Shown: positions 24,386-32,583 of the stretch, one piece after another
Position numbering within the stretch: position 1 is the first letter of the stretch
Layout: every line of letters begins with the position of its first letter
Assembly (NCBI GenBank): GCA_003697105.1
Contig: RFFQ01000011.1
Location: 1 to 41,675 of the forward strand
Length of the DNA: 41,675 nucleotides
Reading direction: 5' to 3'
Origin: Gemmatimonadota bacterium
GTDB taxonomy: Bacteria; 4572-55; J002
Notes under the pieces: model-generated
Told to the model about the DNA's origin: nothing
Seen by the model: only the letters and a program-made list of their open reading frames with translations
Database searches by the model: none
Translations under genes and position numbers: made by a program

Positions 24386-25512
24386 GAGTTTATAACTTGC
24401 TGGTAAGATTGCTTTAATAATGATTGGAAATGATGAACTCCGCTCTCCCGCTTGACCGAAAAACGACCTTTATCATAAGCGCGGGAGTTCAAGCCTCGTT
24501 GCACCCACTCGCAAATCTCGATATCTTCCTGTTGAATTTCATCGCTGTAGGCAATATCCTGCTCGATCAACTGGAGTGCCTCCGGCGAAGTCACATCGTC
24601 ATAAAAATAGTCAAAAATGACTCTACACCGCTGGTGATCGACCGGTATGACCCGATTCGTTTGCAATCGCCCCGGTAGAATATTGAGCATGAAATTGGGA
24701 TAGACAAAATAATAAAACGCTTCACCTTCTTCCCGGCTGTAAAAATTTGCTGCTTGCTGGAATGGGCTATGTTGGAGGGAGTAGTAGGGATAGGTTTCGG
24801 TGATATAATTTTTGTAATCGAGCAATTTTGCCAATTCAGGATGGACAAACGGTAAGTGGTATCCTTCCAGATAGTTATCGACATAAACTTTCCAGTTGCA
24901 GGCGATGTCGTACACCACGCGGGAATGAAACTTTTTGGTTTCCAAACGGATTGGCGCAATGCGCTCCGTAATACCGGTTAAAATGTCCTTCAACGGTGGC
25001 GGGTCATCCGCCAAATGGACAAAAATCACGCCTTCCCACACATCCAGCCGGATGGGAATCAGCCCGTAATCCTGTTTATCAAACAACTTTACAAAGTTAA
25101 ATTCTGGCACACCCCGTAATTGCCCGTCAAACTTATAGACCCAGCCGTGATAATGGCATTTTAAGACGTGCTCACAATGCCCATCTGCAGTCGCCAATGG
25201 ACCACCCCGATGACGGCAGACATTAAAAAATGCCCGCAATTGATCCGCTTTATCGCGCATCACCAGAATCGAATTCCCCGCAACATCTGCCAGAAGATAA
25301 TCACCCGGCTTGGGGATTTTATTGACGTGTCCAATTCCTTGCCAAGTTCGAGCAAAAATCCATTCCTGATCAAGGGTGTGCAAAGCGGGATGGGTGTACC
25401 AACTGGAAGGAATGGTCTCGGACTCGTCCAGCGGGTAAATCTGGAGGTTTTCTGGAGTGAAATCCGGTAAATCGTTCCTCTGAGTCCTTTTTCTCATTTT
25501 TCTCATTTCCAT
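24382..25512 (-). CDS. Rieske non-heme iron oxygenase, alpha subunit
   Basis: 376 residues from an ATG at 25512; GTG at 25554 and ATGs at 25506 and 25497 are alternatives, because a period-9 ATGAGAAAA duplication blurs the start. The Rieske 2Fe-2S cluster ligands are Cys99-x-His101 (CRHRGGPL) and Cys119-x2-His122 (CHYHGW). The catalytic mononuclear iron site is NYLEGYHLPFVHP, with His219 and His224 and a Glu instead of Asp as bridging residue, as in choline/carnitine/betaine-type oxygenases. The C-terminal DIEICEWVQRGLNSR and GVHHFQSLL also fit that branch. It would hydroxylate or demethylate a small substrate using electrons from a reductase; no reductase or ferredoxin gene is adjacent. It heads a coupled unit with a two-TM protein and a MATE exporter. 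Confidence 0.85.
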   Translation of the reverse strand: MEMRKMRKRTQRNDLPDFTPENLQIYPLDESETIPSSWYTHPALHTLDQEWIFARTWQGIGHVNKIPKPGDYLLADVAGNSILVMRDKADQLRAFFNVCRHRGGPLATADGHCEHVLKCHYHGWVYKFDGQLRGVPEFNFVKLFDKQDYGLIPIRLDVWEGVIFVHLADDPPPLKDILTGITERIAPIRLETKKFHSRVVYDIACNWKVYVDNYLEGYHLPFVHPELAKLLDYKNYITETYPYYSLQHSPFQQAANFYSREEGEAFYYFVYPNFMLNILPGRLQTNRVIPVDHQRCRVIFDYFYDDVTSPEALQLIEQDIAYSDEIQQEDIEICEWVQRGLNSRAYDKGRFSVKRESGVHHFQSLLKQSYQQVINS

Positions 25513-25642
25513 TCGCTTTTCATCTTCATCTATAATAATGTGAAGGGCCTCCACTGGATTTGGCGCATTTCGTACACCCGATCCTGTTGGTGACTAATTT
25601 TAATGCCGGTTCAATGGGTAGAACGGTTAATTCTGGGTGTTC

Positions 25643-25683
25643 GTGATAGGTACTAATTACTTAAAATTCAATACCTTAAAGGT
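25643..25683 (-). promoter_or_regulatory. Candidate promoter and small palindrome upstream of the Rieske unit
   Basis: On the minus strand TTGAAT (25671-25666) is followed by a 17-base spacer and TATCAC (25648-25643). Just upstream, ACCTT-A-AAGGT (25673-25683) is a perfect 11-bp palindrome. The rest of the 254-base gap after recN shows no open frame or hairpin with a T-run. Confidence 0.35.
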
Positions 25684-25766
25684 TATGTTGGCACTTTTTC
25701 AAATGGGATCATAGTAGCTTTCTATTCCACGAGTTGGTTGAAAAGCGATATTTGATTCGTGGGGGC

Positions 25767-27467
25767 TTACATTCCCAATAATTCCCGAGCATGTTGGCGA
25801 GTGACTTCACGGATGGTCTCTCCGCCCATAATTTTGGCGATCTCTTCGATGCGTTCCTCTAAGTTTAACCGGCGGATTTCAGTTTTGGTCCGCCCGCCGG
25901 ATTCGATCTTTTGCACCGAAAAATGCACCGTCCCTTTTGCCGCAATCTGGGGTAGATGGGTAATGCAGATCACCTGATGCGAGGTGGCAAGAGCTTTTAG
26001 TTTTTCACCGACCACCTCCCCAATGCGTCCACTGATGCCGGTATCGATTTCATCAAAAATAAATGTGGGTACCGGGTCAATCTCTGCCATGACGGATTTG
26101 AGGGCTAACATGGTGCGCGAGATTTCCCCACCCGAAGCTACTTTTGCCAGCGGGGCAAGGTCTTCACCCACATTTGCCGAGAGCATGAACTCAATTTTAT
26201 CCATACCGGTGGCATCTCCGGTAAATGTTTGGTTGCCGTGTATAACCGCTCCGCTGGACTGTGCTTCCTGAGAGACATTGATTTGAAACCGGGCGTTCAT
26301 GCCGAGTTCCCGCAACACCGTCTCTACCCGCGTTTGGATGGTTTCGGCAGTGGTTTGTCGCTTTTGGGAGAGTTCTATTGCGAGCGCGGAATATGTTTTT
26401 TGTGCTTGAGTTAATGCGGCTTGTAATTCGGTTAGACGATCCTCGTTGTGTTCGATATTCTCTAATTTTTCACGAAGGTCATCTGCGTATGCCAACAATT
26501 CATCCACGGAACTGACCCGGTACCGTTTTTTGAAGCCTCGAATCACTGCTAAACGCCGCCGGATCTCCTCCATCCTTTGGGGGTCAAATTCCAATTTTCC
26601 CAGATATTTTTGTAGGGTTAGCGACAACTCCTCAATCAAGACGGTCAAGGATTCCGCATGTTCGGTTGCCTCTTGCATGTTGGGGTCAATCGCACCGATT
26701 TTTTCCAACGCGGCATGTACGGTTGGGGCGAGGTTCATGAGTGAGCCATCCCCTTGATACAATGTTTGATAAGCGTTGTTGGCATGCTCATAGAGGGTTT
26801 CCACATTCTCCAGAAATTGCTCTTCCTGCACCAGCTCTGCTTCTTCACCCGCATAAAATCCCGCGTTATCAATCTCATTTAGTTGAAATTCATAAATATC
26901 AATCTGACTTTGCATCTGTTCCACGCGTTTTTGGTGCTGTTTTACGTCACGTATCGCCTGCTGGTAAGCGCGGTATGCGATTCCCACCTGTTCACGCAAC
27001 GCCATCAAGTGCCCAAACTGATCCAGATAATCCCGCTGAATCTCTACGGCAAAAAGAGATTGATGCTCATGTTGGCTATGAAGATTTGCCAATCGATCCC
27101 CGATAGCTCGTAACACATTGAGTGTAATAGGATTACCGTTTATAAAGCAGCGGTTACGCCCGGTCTTGCTGATCTCGCGGGTAATAACCACGGTGTGATC
27201 CTCACCGGTTTCTATGCCGGTATCCTCCAATATCTGCCGTAGGTCTGCCCGGCCAAAAATATCGAAAACACCCTCAACCCGCGCAGAATCGGCTCCCGTA
27301 CGAATCACCTCCGTCGAAGCCCGGTCCCCCAGTAACAACCCAAACGCATCGATTAAAATCGATTTACCGGCGCCGGTTTCCCCAGTTAAAATGGTCAACC
27401 CCTCACTAAAATCGATATTTAAATCTTCCAATAATGCGTAATTTTTGATTCTAAGGTGTTGTAACAT
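25767..27467 (-). CDS. recN: DNA repair protein RecN
   Basis: 566 residues, full length for RecN. Begins MLQHLRIKNYALLEDLNIDF; Walker A GETGAGKS at 29-36; a long coiled-coil middle with Gln/Glu-rich heptads; then the SMC-type signature KVASGGEISRTMLALKSVMA, Walker B TFIFDEIDTGISG and switch region VICITHLPQIAAKG. RecN is an SMC-like ATPase that gathers DNA at double-strand breaks in the RecA pathway. It follows the saccharopine dehydrogenase gene by 75 bases. That gap carries an 8-9 base tandem repeat directly up to the ATG and no obvious Shine-Dalgarno, which is unusual for this window. Confidence 0.95.
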   Translation of the reverse strand: MLQHLRIKNYALLEDLNIDFSEGLTILTGETGAGKSILIDAFGLLLGDRASTEVIRTGADSARVEGVFDIFGRADLRQILEDTGIETGEDHTVVITREISKTGRNRCFINGNPITLNVLRAIGDRLANLHSQHEHQSLFAVEIQRDYLDQFGHLMALREQVGIAYRAYQQAIRDVKQHQKRVEQMQSQIDIYEFQLNEIDNAGFYAGEEAELVQEEQFLENVETLYEHANNAYQTLYQGDGSLMNLAPTVHAALEKIGAIDPNMQEATEHAESLTVLIEELSLTLQKYLGKLEFDPQRMEEIRRRLAVIRGFKKRYRVSSVDELLAYADDLREKLENIEHNEDRLTELQAALTQAQKTYSALAIELSQKRQTTAETIQTRVETVLRELGMNARFQINVSQEAQSSGAVIHGNQTFTGDATGMDKIEFMLSANVGEDLAPLAKVASGGEISRTMLALKSVMAEIDPVPTFIFDEIDTGISGRIGEVVGEKLKALATSHQVICITHLPQIAAKGTVHFSVQKIESGGRTKTEIRRLNLEERIEEIAKIMGGETIREVTRQHARELLGM

Positions 27468-27520
27468 GTGAGTTTGACGAGTTTATGAGTTTATGAGTTT
27501 GTGAGTTTTATGAGTTTGTG
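27468..27520. repeat. Period 8-9 tandem repeat abutting the recN start codon
   Basis: About six imperfect copies of GAGTTTAT / GAGTTTGT (plus-strand reading) fill the gap between the saccharopine dehydrogenase gene and recN and reach the base next to the recN ATG. On the minus strand the leader is a series of AAACTCAT/AAACTCAC units with no purine-rich ribosome site. It is too short-period and spacer-free to be a CRISPR array. Confidence 0.75.
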
Positions 27521-27542
27521 AAAAGTGCCAACTGCTAAATGT

Positions 27543-28892
27543 TCATCCAGCAATAGTTTCAACGTTTTCTTTAAATTCCCGTCCTAATGCGCGCATTTCA
27601 TCCAGCACGGGGATATAAATTGCGGGGTGCATTGGGATGCGACAACCGGTTAACTCCAATTTACCGGTTAAAACCAATTTTGCCGCAATCGCCGCGGGCA
27701 GACCAACGCTTTTGGCAATTGCGGTAAACCCATCGACGTCACCGTACTCAATAAAGGAGGAGATATGGCGTTCCTTACGGTTATGTTCTTCAGGGAAATA
27801 GGCTTCCAATTTGTGGAGTAGGATCACCATATCGCGGGCATGAGGCGGAAGTGCCAATTTGCGGGCCAACAAAACAGTCATTGCTTCCGCTGGGGTACTG
27901 ACATCCGTATCCACCTTTTCATCGGATAAAATTCCCAACCAGCGTAGGTTCTCCATCACTTTACCGGTGGGATTGATATGCAGATAATTTGCTACACGTT
28001 CTTCCAAACTTCCGGAAATGGTCAACGGGAGAAACATCTCGGTGATTTCGGCATACGTGCGGTCTTTCAGGTTCGGAATTTTAAGTTGTTCATTGGGGTA
28101 ACCTAACCGCACAATTTGTGACCACGTTTCACTCCAGCCGGGGAAGCGTAAAGTTGCCCGGATCATGGTTTCCACTTCATCCAGTTGGAAAATTTTTTGA
28201 TAAATCAGCGAATCGCGGTTGGGATAGGCTTCCATCAACCCGACACCATCCACTTGCACGGGCCACGTCTGGCGAAACACGGCGTGATGTGGTAACAGCT
28301 TGATTTTGCCTTCTTCCATGTATTGTGCCCCGTACTCCCCGGACATAACAACATTCCGCGGATTCCATGTGGTACAATATTTTAACGGATTGGTATCATA
28401 CTGTGGATCGGGCACGGCACTACCGTAGGAGATGAACGAAGTTACCACCCCATGGCGACTTTTGATGTCTTGCAACATTTTCATCGCCATCATGTGATCG
28501 ATACCGGGATCAAGCCCCATTTCGTTGAGAATTAACAATCCTTTACGGAGTGCATCTTGATTGAGATCGGCAACTTGTGGATTTTCGTATGATGTGGAAA
28601 TCATGTGAGCGTTGTGATGAATACAATCCAACGCAACGATGTACTGGAACGGAGGTGCCAGCATACAAATCACCAAATCCGCCCGTTCAATCTGGCGAGA
28701 GCGCATGGCTTCATCATTAATATCAAAATAGATGGCATCTCCCCGGGGATGCCCACCAATTCGTTTTTGAGCCAGTTCTTCGTTAATATCACCCACGGTT
28801 ACGAACCAATCGCACTCTTCCGCATGTTGAAGCAGATAATCAATAAGATAAGGGGAACTCAACCCCGCCCCAATAACAAAAATATGTTTCAT
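27543..28892 (-). CDS. Saccharopine dehydrogenase, LYS9 / AASS C-terminal type
   Basis: 449 residues. N-terminal Rossmann fold with VIGAGLSSPYLIDYLL; ISTSYENPQV, LNEMGLDPGIDHMMAMKM and SYGSAVPDPQYDTNPLKYC follow, closely matching the saccharopine dehydrogenase half of animal AASS, which has LDPGIDHMLAM and NNPLxYKFSW segments at the same places. It oxidatively cleaves saccharopine to glutamate and alpha-aminoadipate semialdehyde. The reductase gene making saccharopine lies directly upstream, so the two steps are encoded as separate adjacent proteins. AGAGG stands about 7 bases before the ATG. The 88-base gap between the genes is AT-rich without a terminator, so cotranscription is likely. Confidence 0.9.
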   Translation of the reverse strand: MKHIFVIGAGLSSPYLIDYLLQHAEECDWFVTVGDINEELAQKRIGGHPRGDAIYFDINDEAMRSRQIERADLVICMLAPPFQYIVALDCIHHNAHMISTSYENPQVADLNQDALRKGLLILNEMGLDPGIDHMMAMKMLQDIKSRHGVVTSFISYGSAVPDPQYDTNPLKYCTTWNPRNVVMSGEYGAQYMEEGKIKLLPHHAVFRQTWPVQVDGVGLMEAYPNRDSLIYQKIFQLDEVETMIRATLRFPGWSETWSQIVRLGYPNEQLKIPNLKDRTYAEITEMFLPLTISGSLEERVANYLHINPTGKVMENLRWLGILSDEKVDTDVSTPAEAMTVLLARKLALPPHARDMVILLHKLEAYFPEEHNRKERHISSFIEYGDVDGFTAIAKSVGLPAAIAAKLVLTGKLELTGCRIPMHPAIYIPVLDEMRALGREFKENVETIAG

Positions 28893-28980
28893 TACAAACC
28901 TCTTAGGGATTAAAATTTAAAAATTTTTTGGCAATTATATCGATCTAAAACCGGTGACCCGATCAGGCGTAAAATCTTCA

Positions 28981-30291
28981 TCAAAGGAACGCCTCCATGT
29001 ACTTATAATCCGGGGTAAGCTCGCCTTGATACAGGATCACCGCCCGGCGGATTTCCGGTGGCAAATTGCATTCCTCAAATGGACCGGAAAAATCGGCAGT
29101 GGCAATGGCTTTAACAAACGGTTTCAAGCCTTCACTGAATGCCGTGGAGGACTCCCGCGGGAGTTCACAAGGTAGATTATCCACCGCCATCATCACCAGC
29201 CCAACGCCCTCATAACCATCAGTTGACCAACCGTCAAACGGATTATAAACAAACGCCGGCTTATCCGGTTTGGTGGCGTGGGTGGTGCATTCAATCGAGC
29301 CTTCAATATCGCAACTGATGTCACCCACGACACGCAAGGTGGGCGTTTCCTTATCCGAGTATAACTCCCGGACAAAATCTTTACTGAGGAGCCGCGGGTA
29401 ATCTTCCGTCCAATAAATCCCGTTGATCAACACCGTGAGATAAGGCACATATGGCTCAAATTTGGAACGATATTTTTCGGGATGTTGGTAATAATCTTGA
29501 AGATCAAATGACACGCCTGCCACTTTCGGTTCGACCAAATCGTGCTCGTAAAAAACAACCTTGTACACATGATGGGTATCCTCCTTAGCGCGGGCGTACA
29601 CCTCCGCCAATTCATCCGGGCGAACCTCAATAACCGGCAAACCTTCCAGAATTTCTTGTGCGCCTTGTGACACATTGCCATAACCGGCAAAACCGATCAC
29701 GAACGGCGCCAGTTTTTTATCAAACCCTTGGTCTCTTATCACGGCGCCCACACCGGCAATCGCGGCTTTGGCATCCGCTAAGGTGGGATATTCGTAAGCG
29801 TGTTTGACCGTTTCAAACGGATTCGCAATGGATTCCCACGCCAGCCGTTTACCCAGCGTCCAAAGTGTTTCCACCATACCGGCTAAACCGGCATACTTAC
29901 CGAAAAAGATCAACCGGCGACCTTGGTCATCGGTAATTTTCTCGTAATCGATCAGGTTACACTTGAGGGACATCATCTTTTTCAGCATCGGCATATTGTA
30001 ATCCTGCCCTTTGATCGTATGCGAGAAAAAGACATACGTTTTGTGCGGCTCAAACATATACATCGGGATTTCCTTCACGGCAAAAATTACCGGACAAAGT
30101 GATAAATCCTCATGAACTTTTGCCCCCACCGCTCTATATTCGTCATCAGTGAAGACCCGAATTGAAGACGGTTGTACCCAAACCTCGATTTCGTCCTCTT
30201 CAATCAGAGATTTTACGTGAGCTGGCACCAGCGGAACACGCCGTTCCCACTGATTTTTGTCTTCACGGCGAATGCCAATCATCGCTTTCAT
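28981..30291 (-). CDS. Lysine-ketoglutarate reductase (saccharopine-forming), AASS N-terminal type
   Basis: 436 residues from an ATG with a perfect AGGAGGTGA ribosome site. The N-terminal AlaDh/PNT-like region reads IGIRREDKNQWERRVPLVPA, then TYVFFSHTIKGQDYNMPML, NLIDYEKITDDQGRRLIFFG and KYAGLAGMVETLWTLGKRL, matching the lysine-ketoglutarate reductase half of the bifunctional eukaryotic AASS almost segment by segment. A nucleotide-binding GFAGYGNVSQGAQEIL follows. It condenses lysine and 2-oxoglutarate to saccharopine with NADPH, the first step of saccharopine-pathway lysine breakdown. The next gene is the matching saccharopine dehydrogenase. A promoter with an overlapping inverted repeat lies upstream. 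Confidence 0.9.
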   Translation of the reverse strand: MKAMIGIRREDKNQWERRVPLVPAHVKSLIEEDEIEVWVQPSSIRVFTDDEYRAVGAKVHEDLSLCPVIFAVKEIPMYMFEPHKTYVFFSHTIKGQDYNMPMLKKMMSLKCNLIDYEKITDDQGRRLIFFGKYAGLAGMVETLWTLGKRLAWESIANPFETVKHAYEYPTLADAKAAIAGVGAVIRDQGFDKKLAPFVIGFAGYGNVSQGAQEILEGLPVIEVRPDELAEVYARAKEDTHHVYKVVFYEHDLVEPKVAGVSFDLQDYYQHPEKYRSKFEPYVPYLTVLINGIYWTEDYPRLLSKDFVRELYSDKETPTLRVVGDISCDIEGSIECTTHATKPDKPAFVYNPFDGWSTDGYEGVGLVMMAVDNLPCELPRESSTAFSEGLKPFVKAIATADFSGPFEECNLPPEIRRAVILYQGELTPDYKYMEAFL

Positions 30292-30294
30292 AAA

Positions 30295-30303
30295 TCACCT
30301 CCT
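30295..30303 (-). promoter_or_regulatory. Perfect Shine-Dalgarno of the lysine-ketoglutarate reductase gene
   Basis: The minus strand reads AGGAGGTGA three bases before the ATG, fully complementary to the 3' end of 16S rRNA. It fixes the start at 30291 and is stronger than other ribosome sites in the window. Confidence 0.8.
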
Positions 30304-30348
30304 ATCCTAAAGGTCTAACATAAACAAAATTCTAGGGTTAGAATGCTG

Positions 30349-30380
30349 TGAGTGATACTCATAACAACATGAAAAGTCAA
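30349..30380 (-). promoter_or_regulatory. Promoter with overlapping inverted repeat, lysine catabolic genes
   Basis: On the minus strand TTGACT (30380-30375) and TATCAC (30357-30352) are 17 bases apart. The inverted repeat TGAGT-GAT-ACTCA (30349-30361) covers the -10 box, a position suited to a repressor. Confidence 0.45.
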
Positions 30381-30436
30381 GCATATTTTATCTTACCAAC
30401 GCACGGCACATAGATGGAAATTGCTATAATTTAATG

Positions 30437-30465
30437 TTGACAATCATTCCCGTGAAAAATATGTT
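30437..30465 (+). promoter_or_regulatory. Sigma70-type promoter of rsmD and following genes
   Basis: TTGACA at 30437-30442 and TATGTT at 30460-30465 with a 17-base spacer, 46 bases before the rsmD ATG. It is divergent from the lysine-ketoglutarate reductase promoter in the same 220-base gap. Confidence 0.65.
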
Positions 30466-30511
30466 AGTAAACCTTTTACCAACAATTTAATTTTCTGCAT
30501 TGAGGGTATTC

Positions 30512-31087
30512 ATGCGTATTATCACGGGTAGTGCTCGCGGACGACGGTTAAAAACGATCAACAGTCGCCGGGTTCGTCCCACCAGCGACCGGGTAAAAGA
30601 AACCTGGTTTAATATTATTGGCGAGCGAGTGCGCGGTGCCGCGGTACTCGATCTGTTTGCCGGCACGGGAAATCTCGGGGTAGAGGCACTCAGTCGCGGG
30701 GCGTTGTTCGTTGAATTTGTGGATAATCATCGCCAATCGGTCAACGTCATCCGCGAAAATCTCAAATTGACCGGCTTCGAGGCTGAGGTGTTCTGCGAGG
30801 ATGTTCGAGATTACCTGAGCCGGTTTAAATCCTACCAAACGGAAACGAACCCCACATTTGACCTCATCTTTGCCGACCCCCCTTATAACCAAGATCAAGT
30901 CAAACGCCTGGTGCTTTCCATCCATCACAAAAATATTTTGAAATCTGGTGGTTGGCTGATGATAGAGCACTCACCCCAAGAACGGGTTCACACCGAACAG
31001 ACTCGCTTCTGCGTCTTCCGTGAAAAATCATTTGGGGATACGCAACTCTCATTTTTACACCAAAAAGACCCCCTTGCTTACATCTAA
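30512..31087 (+). CDS. rsmD: 16S rRNA (guanine(966)-N2)-methyltransferase RsmD
   Basis: 191 residues from the ATG at 30512 with GAGGG just upstream; the TTG at 30500 sits on that ribosome site and is unlikely. Begins MRIITGSARGRRLKTI and has the family's RPTSDRVKETWFNII, the SAM-binding AVLDLFAGTGNLGVEALSRG, and the catalytic DLIFADPPYN. RsmD adds a methyl group to N2 of G966 in 16S rRNA during 30S assembly. The downstream lipoprotein gene begins 11 bases after the stop and an RND permease gene follows, so rsmD is probably the first gene of an operon. Confidence 0.95.
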   Translation: MRIITGSARGRRLKTINSRRVRPTSDRVKETWFNIIGERVRGAAVLDLFAGTGNLGVEALSRGALFVEFVDNHRQSVNVIRENLKLTGFEAEVFCEDVRDYLSRFKSYQTETNPTFDLIFADPPYNQDQVKRLVLSIHHKNILKSGGWLMIEHSPQERVHTEQTRFCVFREKSFGDTQLSFLHQKDPLAYI

Positions 31088-31098
31088 AAGAGGATTTT

Positions 31099-32559
31099 AT
31101 GATGACCACATGGCTCAAATACACTTGGTTTATTCTCCCCTTGCTGATTGCCGGGTGTGCCCAGACCGTCACCCGAGTTGATGACTTACAACCGGCAGGG
31201 TACCTTTCAGATGAACGCCTGAATGAATCCTCCGGGTTAATTAAAAGCCGCCAATACGACAATGTCTTTTGGACTCACAATGATTCCGGGGATACCACCC
31301 AATTGTTTGCTATCACCGCGGAGGGTCAAACCATACGGCACTATTTCGTCCAGAATGCCCGCAACGTGGACTGGGAGGATATTGCCCTCGATGAGGAAAA
31401 TAATCTCTATCTGGCGGATGTGGGGAACAACCGCCAGACGCGAACAGACTTGAAAATCTACAAAATTCCTGAACCCAACCCCACCGACCCCACCAGTGTT
31501 GCCCGTGCTACCGAAATGGTAATGGTAACCTATCCCGATGGCAATTTTGATTGCGAAGGCATTTTTTGGCGGCAGGGGCAGTTGTACCTCATCACCAAAG
31601 CTTGGGAAGGAGAAACCCAACTCTATCGCCTACCCCAGTGGATGAACGGCACCCAACAAACCCTAGAACGAATCGGCAAGCTGAATATTAAAGGATTGGT
31701 CACTGCCACGGATTATTCTCCCGCAAACCATCTACTGGCAGTCCTTGCCTACCGCACCCTCTGGATTTATACCGATGACATCTTTGAGAACCCAGAAGTA
31801 GAACCCCTCCACACCATTGTCCTCGCCCTAAAACAGAATGAAGCTATTTGTTGGGATGGCGACGTGTTGCGGGTCACCAATGAACAGCGGGATATGTACG
31901 AAATCCCTCCCTCAATTTGGCAAGAACAGACCGAATGGCTTCCCCCTCGACCGGAAATCGAACTCCCCCGCCTCAAAAGCGTTCAACTGGATGGAAAGTT
32001 GACCGAGTGGACATCCACATACCAACTCCCGCTAGATACCTATGCGGAGGTTGACCTGCCAGACGCCCATCTTTATGCCGGATGGCAACCCGCGGGGCTT
32101 TATATCGCCGCCGAGGTGCCGGTGGATTCCATGCAATTTGCCCCTCGCGATCAATTCTATCAAGGGGATTGCCTCATGCTCATGCTGGATATCCAAAATG
32201 AAAAAAAGCAATGGTTTACGCCGGACACCTATCATTTTTGGTTTGCCTTTGATGACAGTACGCACCAACCCTACGCCGGACGTTGGAAACACGACGGTGA
32301 CCAACAAGAAGCAAGCCGGTTCAATCTACCTGAGATTGAGGTCGCCGGTACAACCGGAGCCAACCGCTACCAACTGGAAGCCTTTATTCCGGCAAACGTC
32401 TTGGGTCAGGAGCAATTTTCACCCTCAACCGCCTTCGGTGGCAATGTCCAGATTTGGGTGCCCAGCACCGGTGCGGAATATACGTGGGGCTATTCCACGA
32501 AAGAGTATTACAGCTTTGATAAGCCCTACCTGTGGGGCACGATCCGGTTGAAAAAATAA
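31099..32559 (+). CDS. Lipoprotein: propeller-like domain plus CBM9-like C-terminal domain
   Basis: 486 residues, starting MMTTWLKYTWFILPLLIAGC with lipobox Cys20 and AAGAGGA before the ATG. Residues about 30-285 look like a beta-propeller (ESSGLIKSRQYDNVFWTHND, NVDWEDIALDEENNLYLADV, DCEGIFWRQGQLYLITKAWE), similar in pattern to SdiA-regulated or NHL-like lipoproteins. Residues about 295-486 (VQLDGKLTEWTSTYQLPL, LYAGWQPAGLYIAAEVP, GDCLMLMLDIQN, YQLEAFIPANVLG) fit a CBM9-like beta-sandwich. It is probably on the periplasmic or outer face; no catalytic residues are evident. It lies between rsmD and an RND permease with 11- and 24-base gaps. Confidence 0.75.
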   Translation: MMTTWLKYTWFILPLLIAGCAQTVTRVDDLQPAGYLSDERLNESSGLIKSRQYDNVFWTHNDSGDTTQLFAITAEGQTIRHYFVQNARNVDWEDIALDEENNLYLADVGNNRQTRTDLKIYKIPEPNPTDPTSVARATEMVMVTYPDGNFDCEGIFWRQGQLYLITKAWEGETQLYRLPQWMNGTQQTLERIGKLNIKGLVTATDYSPANHLLAVLAYRTLWIYTDDIFENPEVEPLHTIVLALKQNEAICWDGDVLRVTNEQRDMYEIPPSIWQEQTEWLPPRPEIELPRLKSVQLDGKLTEWTSTYQLPLDTYAEVDLPDAHLYAGWQPAGLYIAAEVPVDSMQFAPRDQFYQGDCLMLMLDIQNEKKQWFTPDTYHFWFAFDDSTHQPYAGRWKHDGDQQEASRFNLPEIEVAGTTGANRYQLEAFIPANVLGQEQFSPSTAFGGNVQIWVPSTGAEYTWGYSTKEYYSFDKPYLWGTIRLKK

Positions 32560-32583
32560 ATCACCCAAGCCTGAGGGAATTCC

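Noticed and set aside
27468-27520. Possible CRISPR-like array upstream of recN
   Set aside because: The unit is only 8-9 bases with no spacers and no cas genes nearby; it is a simple tandem repeat.
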